The notes beneath the pieces were generated by a model, which had not been told where the DNA came from, did no database searches, and was given only the letters and a program-made list of their open reading frames with translations. The translations under genes and the position numbers were made by a program. A stretch of DNA of 64,000 bases, from the NCBI RefSeq assembly GCF_015624505.1, contig NZ_CP061379.1:5022001-5086000 (forward strand). Reading direction: 5' to 3'. The stretch is from Bradyrhizobium commune. Lineage in GTDB: Bacteria; Pseudomonadota; Alphaproteobacteria; Rhizobiales; Xanthobacteraceae. Of the stretch, positions 55,965 to 64,000 are shown piece by piece; position 1 is the stretch's first letter, and each line of letters opens with the position of its first letter.

Positions 55965-56852
55965 ATGACCCATCAAACCTATCACCGCACGGCCACCGTG
56001 AACGGCCGCAAGGTGTTTTACCGCGAGGCCGGCGATCCCGCCGCCCAGACCATCCTGCTGCTCCACGGCCTGCCGACCTCCAGCCAGATGTTCCGTGAGC
56101 TGATGCCGGCCCTAGCCGACCGCTTCCACCTCATCGCGCCCGACTACATCGGCTTCGGCCATTCGGACGCGCCGTCTCGCGAGGAGTTCACCTACACGTT
56201 CGATAACCTCACGGCGCACATCGCAGGCCTCGTCGATGTGCTCGGTCTGACCTCCTGCATCCTCTACATGCAGGACTATGGCGGGCCGGTCGGCTTCCGC
56301 CTGTTCGCGCAGCGCCCCGATCTCGTGAAGGGCTTCATCATCCAGAATGCCAATGCCTATCTGGACGGCGTCGGCGATGCTCCCAAGAAGGTCCTGCTGC
56401 CGCTGTGGGAGAACCGCAACGCCGGAACGGAGAAGCCGGCGCGCGACTTCGTCGGCATCGAGGGGACCAAATTCCATTGGCTCGTGGGCGCGAAGAATCC
56501 CGAAGCCATCAATCCGGACAACTGGATCCTCGACCAGGCGCTGCTCGATCGCCCCGGCACGCAGGATTACCAGGTCGATTTGCTCGAGAACTACAAGACC
56601 AACATCGCGCTCTATCCGGACTGGCAGGCCGCGTTCCGCAAGCACCAGCCGAAGACGTTGATCATCTGGGGCAAGCACGATCCGTTCTTCATCCCGCCGG
56701 GCGCCCGCGCCTACCTCAACGATCTCCCGGACGCAAAACTGGTGTGGCTCGATAGCGGGCATTTCGTGCTCGACGAAAATGTTGCGCAGGTCGCCTGCGA
56801 GATCAAGGCGCGGTTCGCGCCCGGTAGCGACGCCAAGACCGCTGTCGCCTGA
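55965..56852 (+). CDS. Haloalkane-dehalogenase/epoxide-hydrolase-like alpha/beta hydrolase
   Basis: A 295-residue enzyme whose nucleophile is Asp104 in LYMQDYGGPVGF, not Ser, so it belongs with dehalogenases and epoxide hydrolases. Other features: LLHGLPTSSQMFR (oxyanion region), APDYIGFGHSD and an acid in IIWGKHDPFF; the catalytic His is in DSGHFVLDE. AAGGGAAGCC precedes the ATG. It is followed 41 bp later by an MFS transporter, and a LysR gene is divergent. Substrate not predictable. Confidence 0.87.
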   Translation: MTHQTYHRTATVNGRKVFYREAGDPAAQTILLLHGLPTSSQMFRELMPALADRFHLIAPDYIGFGHSDAPSREEFTYTFDNLTAHIAGLVDVLGLTSCILYMQDYGGPVGFRLFAQRPDLVKGFIIQNANAYLDGVGDAPKKVLLPLWENRNAGTEKPARDFVGIEGTKFHWLVGAKNPEAINPDNWILDQALLDRPGTQDYQVDLLENYKTNIALYPDWQAAFRKHQPKTLIIWGKHDPFFIPPGARAYLNDLPDAKLVWLDSGHFVLDENVAQVACEIKARFAPGSDAKTAVA

Positions 56853-56893
56853 GCGGCACAAGCAATCCAGACCGCAGATCAAGGACAACCACG

Positions 56894-58075
56894 ATGGACC
56901 GTCGCCTTCTCGTCCTCTCCATAGGCATGTTCGCGCTCGGCACCGACAGTTTTGTCGTCGCCGGCGTGCTGCCCGAAATCGCCCGCTATTTCGATGTCAG
57001 CGTCGGCGCGGCCGGGCAGATGACAACGATCTACTCCGTCACATTCGCATTGCTGTCGCCGACCATTGCCGCGGTCGCGGCCGGCGTCTCACGCAAGACC
57101 ATGCTGATCGCTGGCGCTGCGATGTTCGTGCTCGCGAACCTTGCGACGGCGATCTCTCCGACCTTCACCATCGCGCTGCTGACGCGGGCGCTCGCCGGCA
57201 TCGGCGCCGCGATGTTCTCGCCGACCGCCACCGGCTCCGCGGCCATGCTGGTGCCGCCGGAGCGGCGCGGCTACGCGCTCTCCATCGTCGTCGCCGGCCT
57301 GACGCTGTCGACGGCACTGGGATCGCCCGCCGGCGCTGTGATCGGCGGTCTTGGTGACTGGCGCTACACGATGCTGTTCGTCGCGGCGCTCGGCACCGCC
57401 GCCGGCCTCGGTGTCTGGGCGTTCCTGACCGAGGTGCCGCTGCCGCCGGCGGTCTCGCTGTCGAAGCGCCTCGCGCCGCTGGCCGACTCCCGGATCCTGC
57501 TGACGCTTGCGACGACCTTGATCAATCTCAGCGGCATCTTCACGGTTTACACCTATTTCGCGGTCGCCTTCGACCGCGCGATCGGCAATGACGCGCTCGT
57601 GCTTGGCGGCCTCCTCGTGCTCTGGGGCGCGGGCGGCACGGTCGCAAACCTCGTCTTCGGCCGGCTCATCGACCGCATCGGCTCGCGCATGGTGATCCTG
57701 TCGACGCTCGGCGTGCTCGCCATCGTCAGCGCCTCGATGCCGTGGACCAGCGCCAGCCTGTGGACCGCCGTGCCCGTCGTCTTCATCTGGGGCGCCGCCG
57801 GTTGGGGCCTGCTGGTGCCGCAGCAATATCGCCTCGTCGCGCTGGCGCCGTCGATCGCCCCGGTGCTGCTGGGACTCAATACCGCCGGCTCGTTCTTCGG
57901 CATGTCGGCGGCGGGCCTGATCGGCGCTGTGGCCATTCCCCTCGTCGGCGCTCATTATCTCGGCTTTGTCGGCGCGGGCCTCGCAGTGTTGGCCTTCATC
58001 ATCGCCGAACTCGCGACCATGCGCATCGCCGCCGCCGAGAAGAGCCGGAGCACGATCTGTAGCGTGCCGGCTTAG
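56894..58075 (+). CDS. MFS transporter, DHA1 (12-helix, AraJ-like) family
   Basis: A 393-residue transporter with 12 hydrophobic segments. It opens MDRRLLVLSIGMFALGTDSFVVAGVLPEIARYFDV-like (family N-terminus) and has GALIG-type pore motifs (LGSPAGAVIGGLGDWR). The next loop carries FGRLIDRIGSRM, the motif A of the second half. DHA1 members export sugars, arabinose analogues or drugs. It shares a transcript with the hydrolase, suggesting export or uptake of its substrate or product. Confidence 0.9.
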   Translation: MDRRLLVLSIGMFALGTDSFVVAGVLPEIARYFDVSVGAAGQMTTIYSVTFALLSPTIAAVAAGVSRKTMLIAGAAMFVLANLATAISPTFTIALLTRALAGIGAAMFSPTATGSAAMLVPPERRGYALSIVVAGLTLSTALGSPAGAVIGGLGDWRYTMLFVAALGTAAGLGVWAFLTEVPLPPAVSLSKRLAPLADSRILLTLATTLINLSGIFTVYTYFAVAFDRAIGNDALVLGGLLVLWGAGGTVANLVFGRLIDRIGSRMVILSTLGVLAIVSASMPWTSASLWTAVPVVFIWGAAGWGLLVPQQYRLVALAPSIAPVLLGLNTAGSFFGMSAAGLIGAVAIPLVGAHYLGFVGAGLAVLAFIIAELATMRIAAAEKSRSTICSVPA

Positions 58076-58305
58076 CTGCAAGAACAAGCTTGAGCCGACG
58101 CGGACCGGCACGCCGAAATTCTTTTGCGGTGCCGGCAAATTTCAAGGAACTTGGCCGCCCGCGAGGAGTCGAATCCTTTGCTCTCGGCCCCCACCCCAAG
58201 CCCCCCAAGCCCCCAGGGGCCGGGAGAAAACCTTCCCACAAGGTTGGCGACCTCGACGGCTATGATGCGCCGGGGTCGTTTGCGCGAGGCGTTTCTGCAT
58301 TGATC

Positions 58306-58331
58306 GGAACAAGGACGGCGGCGAATTCGTT
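58306..58331 (+). promoter_or_regulatory. EcfG-type promoter upstream of a small gene
   Basis: GGAAC (58306-58310), 17 bp, then CGTT (58328-58331). It fits the EcfG consensus, but the start codon follows only 8 bp later, leaving no room for a leader, so the mRNA would be leaderless or nearly so. Confidence 0.5.
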
Positions 58332-58339
58332 GATGCATC

Positions 58340-58600
58340 ATGATCACGCCCGACCAGCTTCCCATCGTCAACGCCTCGCTCGATATCGCCTATGACTATC
58401 TCGAGCAGTCCGGACAAGTCGAAAGCCGGGAAACGGCGAGGCGCCTGATCATCGAGAGCATCGCGACACAGCTGCGCACCGGCGAGCGCCGCCCCCTGAT
58501 GCTGGCGAACCGCGCTGTCGAGAGCTATCAACGGACACGCACCGAGCATCGCTCCGCCGGTATCGCCCGGACGGCGCTGCCGGAATTCTCGTTCCCGTAG
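58340..58600 (+). CDS. Small protein of unknown function, possibly stress-induced
   Basis: An 86-residue, helical, cytoplasmic-looking protein (ASLDIAYDYLEQSGQVESRE, TARRLIIESIATQLRTGERR). No ribosome-binding site is seen before the ATG, and an EcfG-type promoter ends 8 bp upstream, so it may be translated from a leaderless mRNA. It converges with the porin gene (15 bp between stops). No family is recognised. Confidence 0.65.
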   Translation: MITPDQLPIVNASLDIAYDYLEQSGQVESRETARRLIIESIATQLRTGERRPLMLANRAVESYQRTRTEHRSAGIARTALPEFSFP

Positions 58601-58615
58601 TACTGGCGTCCCCAC

Positions 58616-60022
58616 CTAGAATTTCAGGGTCGTTCGCAAGCCGAATACCGCGGCATTTCGCAGCGCCTTTCCGGGCAGTGAACCAGCGGGCAAAGTGGCG
58701 CCGCCGCCGGGGTTGACGATGTACTGAAAGTTCGGCTGCACGGTCCAGCCGTCCTTGACCTGATACTGGTACACGGCCGTGAGAAGCCCCTCAAAACTGC
58801 GTACCGGCCATTGCGGACCAACCAGGCTGCGGTAATCACTGTCCAGCGCCTGCGCATGCTTCGAGACATGGGCATAGCCGGCCGCGATGCCGAACTTGTC
58901 ATCCGGACGCGCGTCGCTGAGCCCGATCAGCTCGAGGCCGCCGTCGGCGTAGAGATCGATCAGGTTGCGGTCGGCCGGCGCCCCCGACACGCGCGCGAAA
59001 ATGCCAACGCCGCGATCGTCGCTGTGAGGCACACGATAGACCTGTTGCTCGAAGACCGCCCATCCGCCGATGTCGCCCGAGAGAAGCAGAGGCTCACCGC
59101 TGCTCGTTGGCGCGGCGAGCGAAACGCCGTTCGAGGCAAGGCGCTGATCGGCGAAGGAGCCGAAATGGCGCCAGCCTCCTAACTTGATCTGCCCAGTGAG
59201 GTTGGGATCGCCCTTCTTGTTGTTCCAGGCATATTGGATTTGCCCGAGCAGCAGCGGCGGATCGTTGACACGGAAATTCACGCCATAGCGATCACGCTGC
59301 TGCGGGTCGCCGGGACCGGGACCGGCCTGATCGCCATCGAAGATGCCGCCGAGAGCGGACAATTGGCTGGTGACATTGACGAGCAGGCGCGCGCCCATGG
59401 CCGCCAAAGGCGGCGACGGACCGCCGCTCGGCAGGTCGAGCGAGGTGATGGCCGGCCATCCCATCGAGGAGTTGGTGAAAACGTCAGTATATTTGGTGTT
59501 GAAGAACTCGCTGTCGGCCGCGAGTTGTCCGAGCTTGAGCGAGACTTTCTTGTCGCCCCACTGCTTCTCGAAATAGGCTTCGTAGAGCCGGGTCGAAGGC
59601 AGAGCTTCGATCCCGCTGGCGACGAAGAAATTCTGCAGATTGGAGCGCGAGAGACCGTCGCCGTGGATCTGGAACATGTTGGCGTGAAAGGTGAGCTTGT
59701 CGAGACCGGCAAGCTTGTCGAGATCGACGTCGAGCGCAAGGTTGAGCCTGCCCTCATAGACCGCGCCCTGCTTCAGACCGCCGGTGGGATTGCCGAGAGC
59801 CTCGCCGATATAGGTTGCCGCGAACTTCACGCCGTACGTCTGCCAGGGATTGGGTAGCAGTCCCAGCGTCTTTTCCTCGACCGTGCTCTCGCCCGTATCG
59901 GGATCGGCCGGCTTGTCGTCGTCGGTCTTCTTGTCCTCTTGGGCGAAGGACTGGGCTGCCGCTGTCAGGTACGCACCAAGCGTCAGGGCGCGCACGACAT
60001 GTCTGATTGCTTGGGCGCTCAC
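58616..60022 (-). CDS. Carbohydrate-selective porin (OprB-like)
   Basis: A 468-residue outer-membrane beta-barrel. The GTG at 60022 is chosen for its GGGAGG site and because a signal peptide follows at once (ALTLGAYLTAAAQSFA). The mature part has the OprB-type opening GVKFAATYIGEALGNPTGGL, the HANMFQIHGDGLSR and LYEAYFEKQW motifs, and ends in the expected terminal Phe (LRTTLKF). It probably lets sugars or related solutes pass. No adjacent sugar-uptake genes. Confidence 0.88.
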   Translation of the reverse strand: MSAQAIRHVVRALTLGAYLTAAAQSFAQEDKKTDDDKPADPDTGESTVEEKTLGLLPNPWQTYGVKFAATYIGEALGNPTGGLKQGAVYEGRLNLALDVDLDKLAGLDKLTFHANMFQIHGDGLSRSNLQNFFVASGIEALPSTRLYEAYFEKQWGDKKVSLKLGQLAADSEFFNTKYTDVFTNSSMGWPAITSLDLPSGGPSPPLAAMGARLLVNVTSQLSALGGIFDGDQAGPGPGDPQQRDRYGVNFRVNDPPLLLGQIQYAWNNKKGDPNLTGQIKLGGWRHFGSFADQRLASNGVSLAAPTSSGEPLLLSGDIGGWAVFEQQVYRVPHSDDRGVGIFARVSGAPADRNLIDLYADGGLELIGLSDARPDDKFGIAAGYAHVSKHAQALDSDYRSLVGPQWPVRSFEGLLTAVYQYQVKDGWTVQPNFQYIVNPGGGATLPAGSLPGKALRNAAVFGLRTTLKF

Positions 60023-60181
60023 GATCACCTCCCGGGCAATCAGTGACGCATGTTGGCACCCGACAATCAACCAAGTTGATGAGTCGGCGCTGTGTGCACT
60101 TTTGAACTTTTCATAGTTCCGGACCCTTGCTCGGGAACCGATGGTGCGATGAGAGCAGCGAGCAAAGTCGCCCGACTTCGG

Positions 60182-60937
60182 TCAGCCCTTGGAAACGACC
60201 GCACGGCCGTAGGGACTCGCGACCGGCGGGTTGGCGGTTTGCGCTGCGAGCTCGCCGATCAGGCGGTCGGCATCGGCCGCCATGCCGTCGGGGGCCTGGA
60301 TCACCAGCCGCTCCAGCGCCCAGCGATAGGACGAGACGCGCTGCTCGAGCGATTGCTGCACCCACTGGATGATCAGCGAGTTCTCCTGCATGCGCGCGAC
60401 CGCGTCGGCCTTTTCCTGTGGCGAGAGCGCGGAGACGCGCGCCATGCTTGCTTCGCGCTTCTTGTCGAGATCGATGACGCGGATCGCGCTGGCGAAGAAC
60501 GGCTCGAAGCGGGTGATGTCGTTGCGGACGTCCTCGATCAGCTGCGCGTAGCGCGAGGAATGCGAGCGATGCGGCTCGTCGATCAGCGTGCGGCCGTACA
60601 TGGTGCGGTCGAACACGATCTTCTGCCGCCACGGCGACGGCAACGCCTTGTAGTCGCCGAACACGCTCTTCCAGGCGGGGCGCGACAGCGGCGGCTCGAT
60701 GATGGGATAGGCGAGATCGCGGAGCTGGCGCTCCTCGTCGGTGAGCTGGAATTGCGAAGCCTTCAGGCCGAGGCTGCCGGTGACCTCGGTGCCGAGCCAG
60801 CGATGCATGTCGTCGCTGCGCATGCTCTCGCGGGTGCGGCCGAAATCGCCGCCGCTACAGGCGGCGAGCGTCGCACCCACAGCTGCGAGCAGGATGGCCG
60901 ATACGACGGTGCGGATCTGGCGGATGGCTTCCGGCAT
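60182..60937 (-). CDS. Lipoprotein of unknown function
   Basis: A 251-residue protein. The start at 60937 (MPEAIRQIRTVVSAILLAAV) leads into a lipoprotein signal with lipobox ATLAAC (Cys about residue 27), so it should be membrane-anchored on the periplasmic side. The mature region is helical and charged, with ERQLRDLAYPIIEPPLSRPAW and RVSALSPQEKADAVARMQ. No family is recognised. It follows a 62-residue gene by 16 bp, probably in one operon. Confidence 0.75.
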   Translation of the reverse strand: MPEAIRQIRTVVSAILLAAVGATLAACSGGDFGRTRESMRSDDMHRWLGTEVTGSLGLKASQFQLTDEERQLRDLAYPIIEPPLSRPAWKSVFGDYKALPSPWRQKIVFDRTMYGRTLIDEPHRSHSSRYAQLIEDVRNDITRFEPFFASAIRVIDLDKKREASMARVSALSPQEKADAVARMQENSLIIQWVQQSLEQRVSSYRWALERLVIQAPDGMAADADRLIGELAAQTANPPVASPYGRAVVSKG

Positions 60938-60953
60938 TGCGATGTGCCGGACG

Positions 60954-61142
60954 TCAGCGGCGACGACGACGACGCCCCGGCGCTGTGCCCGCTTCCGGCC
61001 CACGATCGCCGCTGGTTTCGTCCGCCTCGCGCTCGATGCGGATCACGGGAAGGATCAGAATCGTTCCCATGTCCGCGCGCGGTGTGACGTCCCCCGACGA
61101 GCCCACCCGGCGACCGGCCGGAAATTCGATGATGATCCCCAT
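60954..61142 (-). CDS. Small protein of unknown function
   Basis: A 62-residue protein: MGIIIEFPAGRRVGSSGD, TILILPVIRIEREA, then a very basic end of six Arg. GAGAG lies about 9 nt before the ATG. Its 3' end is 16 bp from the lipoprotein gene, which suggests co-transcription and possibly coupling. Codon use alone cannot exclude a spurious frame, but the position and start support it. Confidence 0.5.
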   Translation of the reverse strand: MGIIIEFPAGRRVGSSGDVTPRADMGTILILPVIRIEREADETSGDRGPEAGTAPGRRRRRR

Positions 61143-61327
61143 GTCTGCTCTCTCAATTGCCGCGCGACAAAATGCGCCCCTGCAACATGCGGATCATTAG
61201 GATCAGTTTATGGTTAACGGGGTGTAAACGGGGCGTTCGGACCGTAACCGCACGGGCGCGCGCGGGCCGTCCCGTTGCGGCACGACAACAGCTGAAATTG
61301 CGCGGCCCGCTTCACATCTCGTTTTCC

Positions 61328-61342
61328 TTAACGAGGCTTTAA
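61328..61342 (+). promoter_or_regulatory. CtrA box upstream of the DUF2336 gene
   Basis: TTAA-CGAGGCT-TTAA is an exact TTAA-N7-TTAA CtrA site, 53 bp before the start of the DUF2336 gene. A partial copy (TTAA-N7-TAAA) lies at 61214-61228. Confidence 0.55.
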
Positions 61343-61395
61343 ACGAACACCATATAGGCTGAGGCAAGAGTCTTTCCCGAGTTGCGTACGCCTCC

Positions 61396-62370
61396 ATGAC
61401 CAAGTCGCTGTTTCCCGGATTCGACGGGTTGATGACACTCTCCCGTCGCGAGGGCGTCGATGTTCGTCCGACGCTCTTGCGCGTGCTGACCGACCTCTAT
61501 GTCCAGTCGGCCGTCCACAGCGAGGACGAGCAGCGGCAATTCGTCGAGCTCGCCACGCGATTGATCGACCAGGTCGACGATGCGACGCGCGCCGCGGTCA
61601 AGGCGCGGCTCGCGATCTATCCGCATACGCCGGTCCCGATTCTTCAGAAGCTCGGCCTGGTCGCAGCCCAGGAAGGCCGCAGGATTCCCTTGGCGCGCGA
61701 AATCCCCGCTCCTGCGCCGGCCCCTGCGCCTGCCCGCACGCCGACCGAGGCCGAGCTGCGCATGGCCGCCAACATGGCGATGCAGCCAAAGGACGCGGCC
61801 GAGATCCACGACATGTTCTTCCGCGCGGGCGCGACCGAGCGCGCGCTGGTCCTGCACAATCTGGCACAGACGCCGCTCAAGGCCGCGCCGCGGATTCCGA
61901 CCGTGCGCGCCAAGCGCGCCATCCAGATCCTGGAGATGGCGGCGATCGCGGGCGATGTCGAGAACTTCACCTACGAGCTCGGCGACAGCCTGATCCTGCC
62001 CTCGCGCGTTGCCGCGCAAATCGTCGACGATGCCGGCGGCGAGGCGCTCGCGGTCGCCGCCCGCGCGCTCGACATGCCGAGCCCCAACTTCCAGCGCATC
62101 CTGCTGTTCTTCAAGCCGGAGATCGGCAATTCCGTGGAAATGGTCTACCGGTTGTCGCGACTCTACGACCGCCTCAGCGACCGCTCCGCGCTGGTGATGC
62201 TGGCCGCCTGGCGCGGCTCGACGCTCGCCGTCACGCGGGCGAAGTATCAGCCGTCGCTGCATGACAGTGAGCGGCAGCGCGTACGTGCCGGCGCAAGCCA
62301 GACGCGACCCGCCGTGCAGCCGGGCTCGAGCCCGGCGGTACGGACAGGCAGCGGCGGATCAGAGCGCTGA
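61396..62370 (+). CDS. DUF2336-family protein
   Basis: A 324-residue, helical, cytoplasmic protein. The DUF2336-type region opens FDGLMTLSRREGVDVRPTLLRVLTDLYV and repeats a HEAT-like helix pattern. Residues about 110-120 are a Pro/Ala linker. The C-terminus, a Ser/Gly-rich tail, looks disordered. DUF2336 proteins are frequent in alphaproteobacteria; none has a firmly known biochemical role that I can apply here. The CtrA box upstream suggests cell-cycle-linked expression. Confidence 0.8.
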   Translation: MTKSLFPGFDGLMTLSRREGVDVRPTLLRVLTDLYVQSAVHSEDEQRQFVELATRLIDQVDDATRAAVKARLAIYPHTPVPILQKLGLVAAQEGRRIPLAREIPAPAPAPAPARTPTEAELRMAANMAMQPKDAAEIHDMFFRAGATERALVLHNLAQTPLKAAPRIPTVRAKRAIQILEMAAIAGDVENFTYELGDSLILPSRVAAQIVDDAGGEALAVAARALDMPSPNFQRILLFFKPEIGNSVEMVYRLSRLYDRLSDRSALVMLAAWRGSTLAVTRAKYQPSLHDSERQRVRAGASQTRPAVQPGSSPAVRTGSGGSER

Positions 62371-62397
62371 AGCTTCCACGTCGTCATTGGGCAGCAG

Positions 62398-62742
62398 TTA
62401 CGTCTTCGCCAACTCCAGAAAATGCCGCCCTGCGCGGTCCTCGGTCTCGACGATCCAGGCGTCGGGGTCGAAACGGATTTCCTTGGTCAGGCGCTCCTCG
62501 ACCGCCGGCTCCGGCATCGGCTGCGGTGCGGCAGGCACGAAGAAGCGATCGACCGGCCGGCCGTCGTCATAAGAGGTCTGCGGCGCCGGCACGTAGAGCA
62601 TTGCATTGCCGTCGAGCAGCGACACCTTGACGAACACCGCGCCCGCTTCCTCGGCGCCGCGCCGGCGCACCGCGCCGAACACGCCCTCGGTCTGGCAGCG
62701 GCGCAAATAGGCCGCGACCCATATGTTTGATTTCAATCGCAT
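62398..62742 (-). CDS. DUF1491-family protein
   Basis: A 114-residue protein. The ATG at 62742 starts the family signature MRLKSNIWVAAYLRRCQTEG, followed by AVFVKVSLLDGNAMLYVPAP and RFDPDAWIVETEDRAGRHFLE. A longer frame from 62793 would overlap the upstream gene region and lacks similarity. It lies 54 bp from the peptidoglycan-binding protein gene on the same strand and may be co-transcribed. The function of the family is unknown. Confidence 0.88.
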   Translation of the reverse strand: MRLKSNIWVAAYLRRCQTEGVFGAVRRRGAEEAGAVFVKVSLLDGNAMLYVPAPQTSYDDGRPVDRFFVPAAPQPMPEPAVEERLTKEIRFDPDAWIVETEDRAGRHFLELAKT

Positions 62743-62796
62743 CGAGAACACGATAGGCCAGCGCTGCGACCAGCACCAGCCTCGCAAGCGCAACGA

Positions 62797-63498
62797 TTAT
62801 TCGACGGGATGGCCGATGGCAGCCGCAAGCTCGCGCAGCAGGCGGTCGGAGACCTGGCCGGTGACCGGCATCTTGTGCTCACGCTCGAATTTCTGGATCG
62901 CAGATTGGGTCTCGCCGCTCATCGTGCCCGTGACCTTCAGCTGGCCATAGCCATATTCGGACAACGCGCGCTGCACGCCGGAGAGGCGACGCGCCGCGGG
63001 GCTCTGCTGCGTCGGGATCGGCGCCGGCGGCCGGGCGACGGCCACGGCCGACGGTGTCGGCGCCGACGTCGTGGCCTTGACCAGATTGGCCATGGGATCG
63101 CCCGCGCGCGGCGTCGATGCGGTCGCCTCGACGGCCGGCCCCTTCTCGGCGGGTTTGGGCTCGACGCGAAATTCGGTGGCCTTCGGCTCGAGCGGCGAGG
63201 TATCTGCGCCGACGGGCCGCGGCCGTGGCAGGGGATTGGACAGCGGCATCGCCGACGGCGCGGGAAGATTGATCACGGTGCCGAACATCGGCGCCGGATG
63301 CCGGCCGGTCTGGAGGAACAGCGCGTTGGCAACGATGGCGCAGACGGCGGCGGCGGCAACGAGGCCGGCCAGCGTGTCCTTGGGACTATGCAGCAGCACG
63401 CGCATCACGAGATTGCGCTCGGTCTCGACATCGATGACCGCAGCTTTGGCGCCGCGGCGGCGCGGAGCAGTGTCGTCCTTGGCAGACTTCTTAGGCAC
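62797..63498 (-). CDS. Peptidoglycan-binding-domain membrane protein
   Basis: A 233-residue protein with a basic cytoplasmic N-terminus (PKKSAKDDTAPRRRGAK), one membrane helix (about residues 43-61, DTLAGLVAAAAVCAIVANALF), a Pro/Ala-rich periplasmic linker of about 110 residues and a C-terminal PG_binding_1 domain (VQRALSEYGYGQLKVTGTMSGETQSAIQKFE). It is a possible cell-wall anchor or sensor partner. The GTG start overlaps the stop of the upstream kinase gene by 8 nt. Confidence 0.85.
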   Translation of the reverse strand: MPKKSAKDDTAPRRRGAKAAVIDVETERNLVMRVLLHSPKDTLAGLVAAAAVCAIVANALFLQTGRHPAPMFGTVINLPAPSAMPLSNPLPRPRPVGADTSPLEPKATEFRVEPKPAEKGPAVEATASTPRAGDPMANLVKATTSAPTPSAVAVARPPAPIPTQQSPAARRLSGVQRALSEYGYGQLKVTGTMSGETQSAIQKFEREHKMPVTGQVSDRLLRELAAAIGHPVE

Positions 63499-64000
63499 TT
63501 TTCTTCACCAGAGCAGGTTGATCCTGAACTTCATGACGCAGCACCGGATTGAGCGTCGCGATCTTGCTCTCGGCCGGTTTCGCCTGCGGCGGCGTGTAGA
63601 CGAGCGGCAGCTTGACGGTGACGGCGGTGCCCTCACTGAGCTTGCTTTGTACCGTCAATTCGCCGAGATGCAACGCCACTAGGCTCTTCACGATCGATAG
63701 CCCGAGGCCGGTGCCTTCGTGGCGGCGCTGATAGGTCTTGCCGGCCTGGAAGAACGGCGCACCGATGCGCTTGAGATCGTCGGGCGCGATGCCGACGCCG
63801 GTGTCGCTGATGCGCAGCGTCAGCTGCGAGGCGGAGGCTGCCGCCGAGACGGTGACTTGACCGCCGCGCTCGGTGAACTTGACGGCGTTGGCGACGAGGT
63901 TGAGCACGATCTGCTTGAACGCGCGCGGGTCGCCGGTCATGACCGGCAGATCCTGCGGCGCATCGGTGATCAAATCGATGCCGTTCTCGCGCGCCTTCAG
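63491..64000 (-). CDS. Sensor histidine kinase, C-terminal part (cut by window edge)
   Basis: Only the last 169 residues are inside the window; the frame is open to base 64000. The HATPase domain is clear: N-box LNLVANAVKFTERGG, G1 ISDTGVGIAPDD, an F-box APFFQAG and G2 GTGLGLSIVKSLVALH. The N-terminus, including the phospho-accepting His, lies outside. Its 3' end overlaps the peptidoglycan-binding gene, which suggests a functional link with the envelope. The kinase type cannot be assigned. Confidence 0.85.
   Translation of the reverse strand: MKARENGIDLITDAPQDLPVMTGDPRAFKQIVLNLVANAVKFTERGGQVTVSAAASASQLTLRISDTGVGIAPDDLKRIGAPFFQAGKTYQRRHEGTGLGLSIVKSLVALHLGELTVQSKLSEGTAVTVKLPLVYTPPQAKPAESKIATLNPVLRHEVQDQPALVKKSA

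Noticed and set aside
58150..58175. tRNA-like 3' end on the minus strand (GGATTCGACTCC followed by GCGGGCGGCCA)
   Set aside because: The invariant G53-C61 pair is broken, and no acceptor, anticodon or D arm can be built upstream; at most a degraded fragment.

Overview
The window looks like core chromosome of a high-GC alphaproteobacterium of the Bradyrhizobium type. The grounds are protein flavour and gene order: a soluble NAD formate dehydrogenase operon with a divergent LysR gene, a ccmIEFH (cycHJKL) - degP - response regulator - kinase - glnE block, a PleC-like kinase, and DUF1491 and DUF2336 genes. Candidate CtrA and EcfG promoter motifs and several palindromic dispersed repeats fit the same group. 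No search was run; the genus is an inference. No rRNA, tRNA, CRISPR array, integrase or transposase was recognised.

Layout. 1-2218: the end of a repetitive coiled-coil protein and two small secreted proteins. 2554-8691: nitronate monooxygenase, a zinc-less quinone oxidoreductase, a CDF metal exporter and the PleC-like kinase. 8880-16005: fdsR facing fdsG-fdsB-fdsA-fdhD-fdsD, which oxidise formate to CO2 with NAD+. 15980-27244 (minus strand): glnE, a two-component pair, degP and the cytochrome c maturation genes, with a terminator-like hairpin between degP and the regulator gene. 27390-31836 (minus strand): two unknown proteins, a PhoQ/PhoP (FeuQ/FeuP)-like pair and a 51-residue membrane protein. 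32071-33804: Ku and an Flp pilin.

33805-37965 is the accessory segment: about 0.8 kb of palindrome-rich non-coding repeat, then one isolated gene (34706-37702, minus) encoding a 998-residue three-part protein. It has a lipase-like alpha/beta hydrolase, a STAND-type P-loop NTPase and about nine copies of a 42-residue Trp-rich repeat. This is the build of conflict and antiphage NTPases and is the best candidate for an undescribed system. Copies of a short dispersed repeat lie on both sides.

37978-48463: an NTF2-like protein, a thiamine-diphosphate enzyme, a membrane alpha/beta hydrolase, a 14-helix MFS exporter, a YcgN-type protein, a class A penicillin-binding protein and a DUF1214/DUF1254 pair. 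48464-54703 is a patchwork of small genes with two 91-bp direct repeats exactly 1290 bp apart and a perfect EcfG-type stress promoter before a 59-residue protein. 54925-60022: a LysR gene facing a dehalogenase-like hydrolase and an MFS transporter, then an OprB-like porin. 60182-64000: lipoprotein, DUF2336, DUF1491, peptidoglycan-binding protein and the C-terminus of a histidine kinase cut by the window edge.
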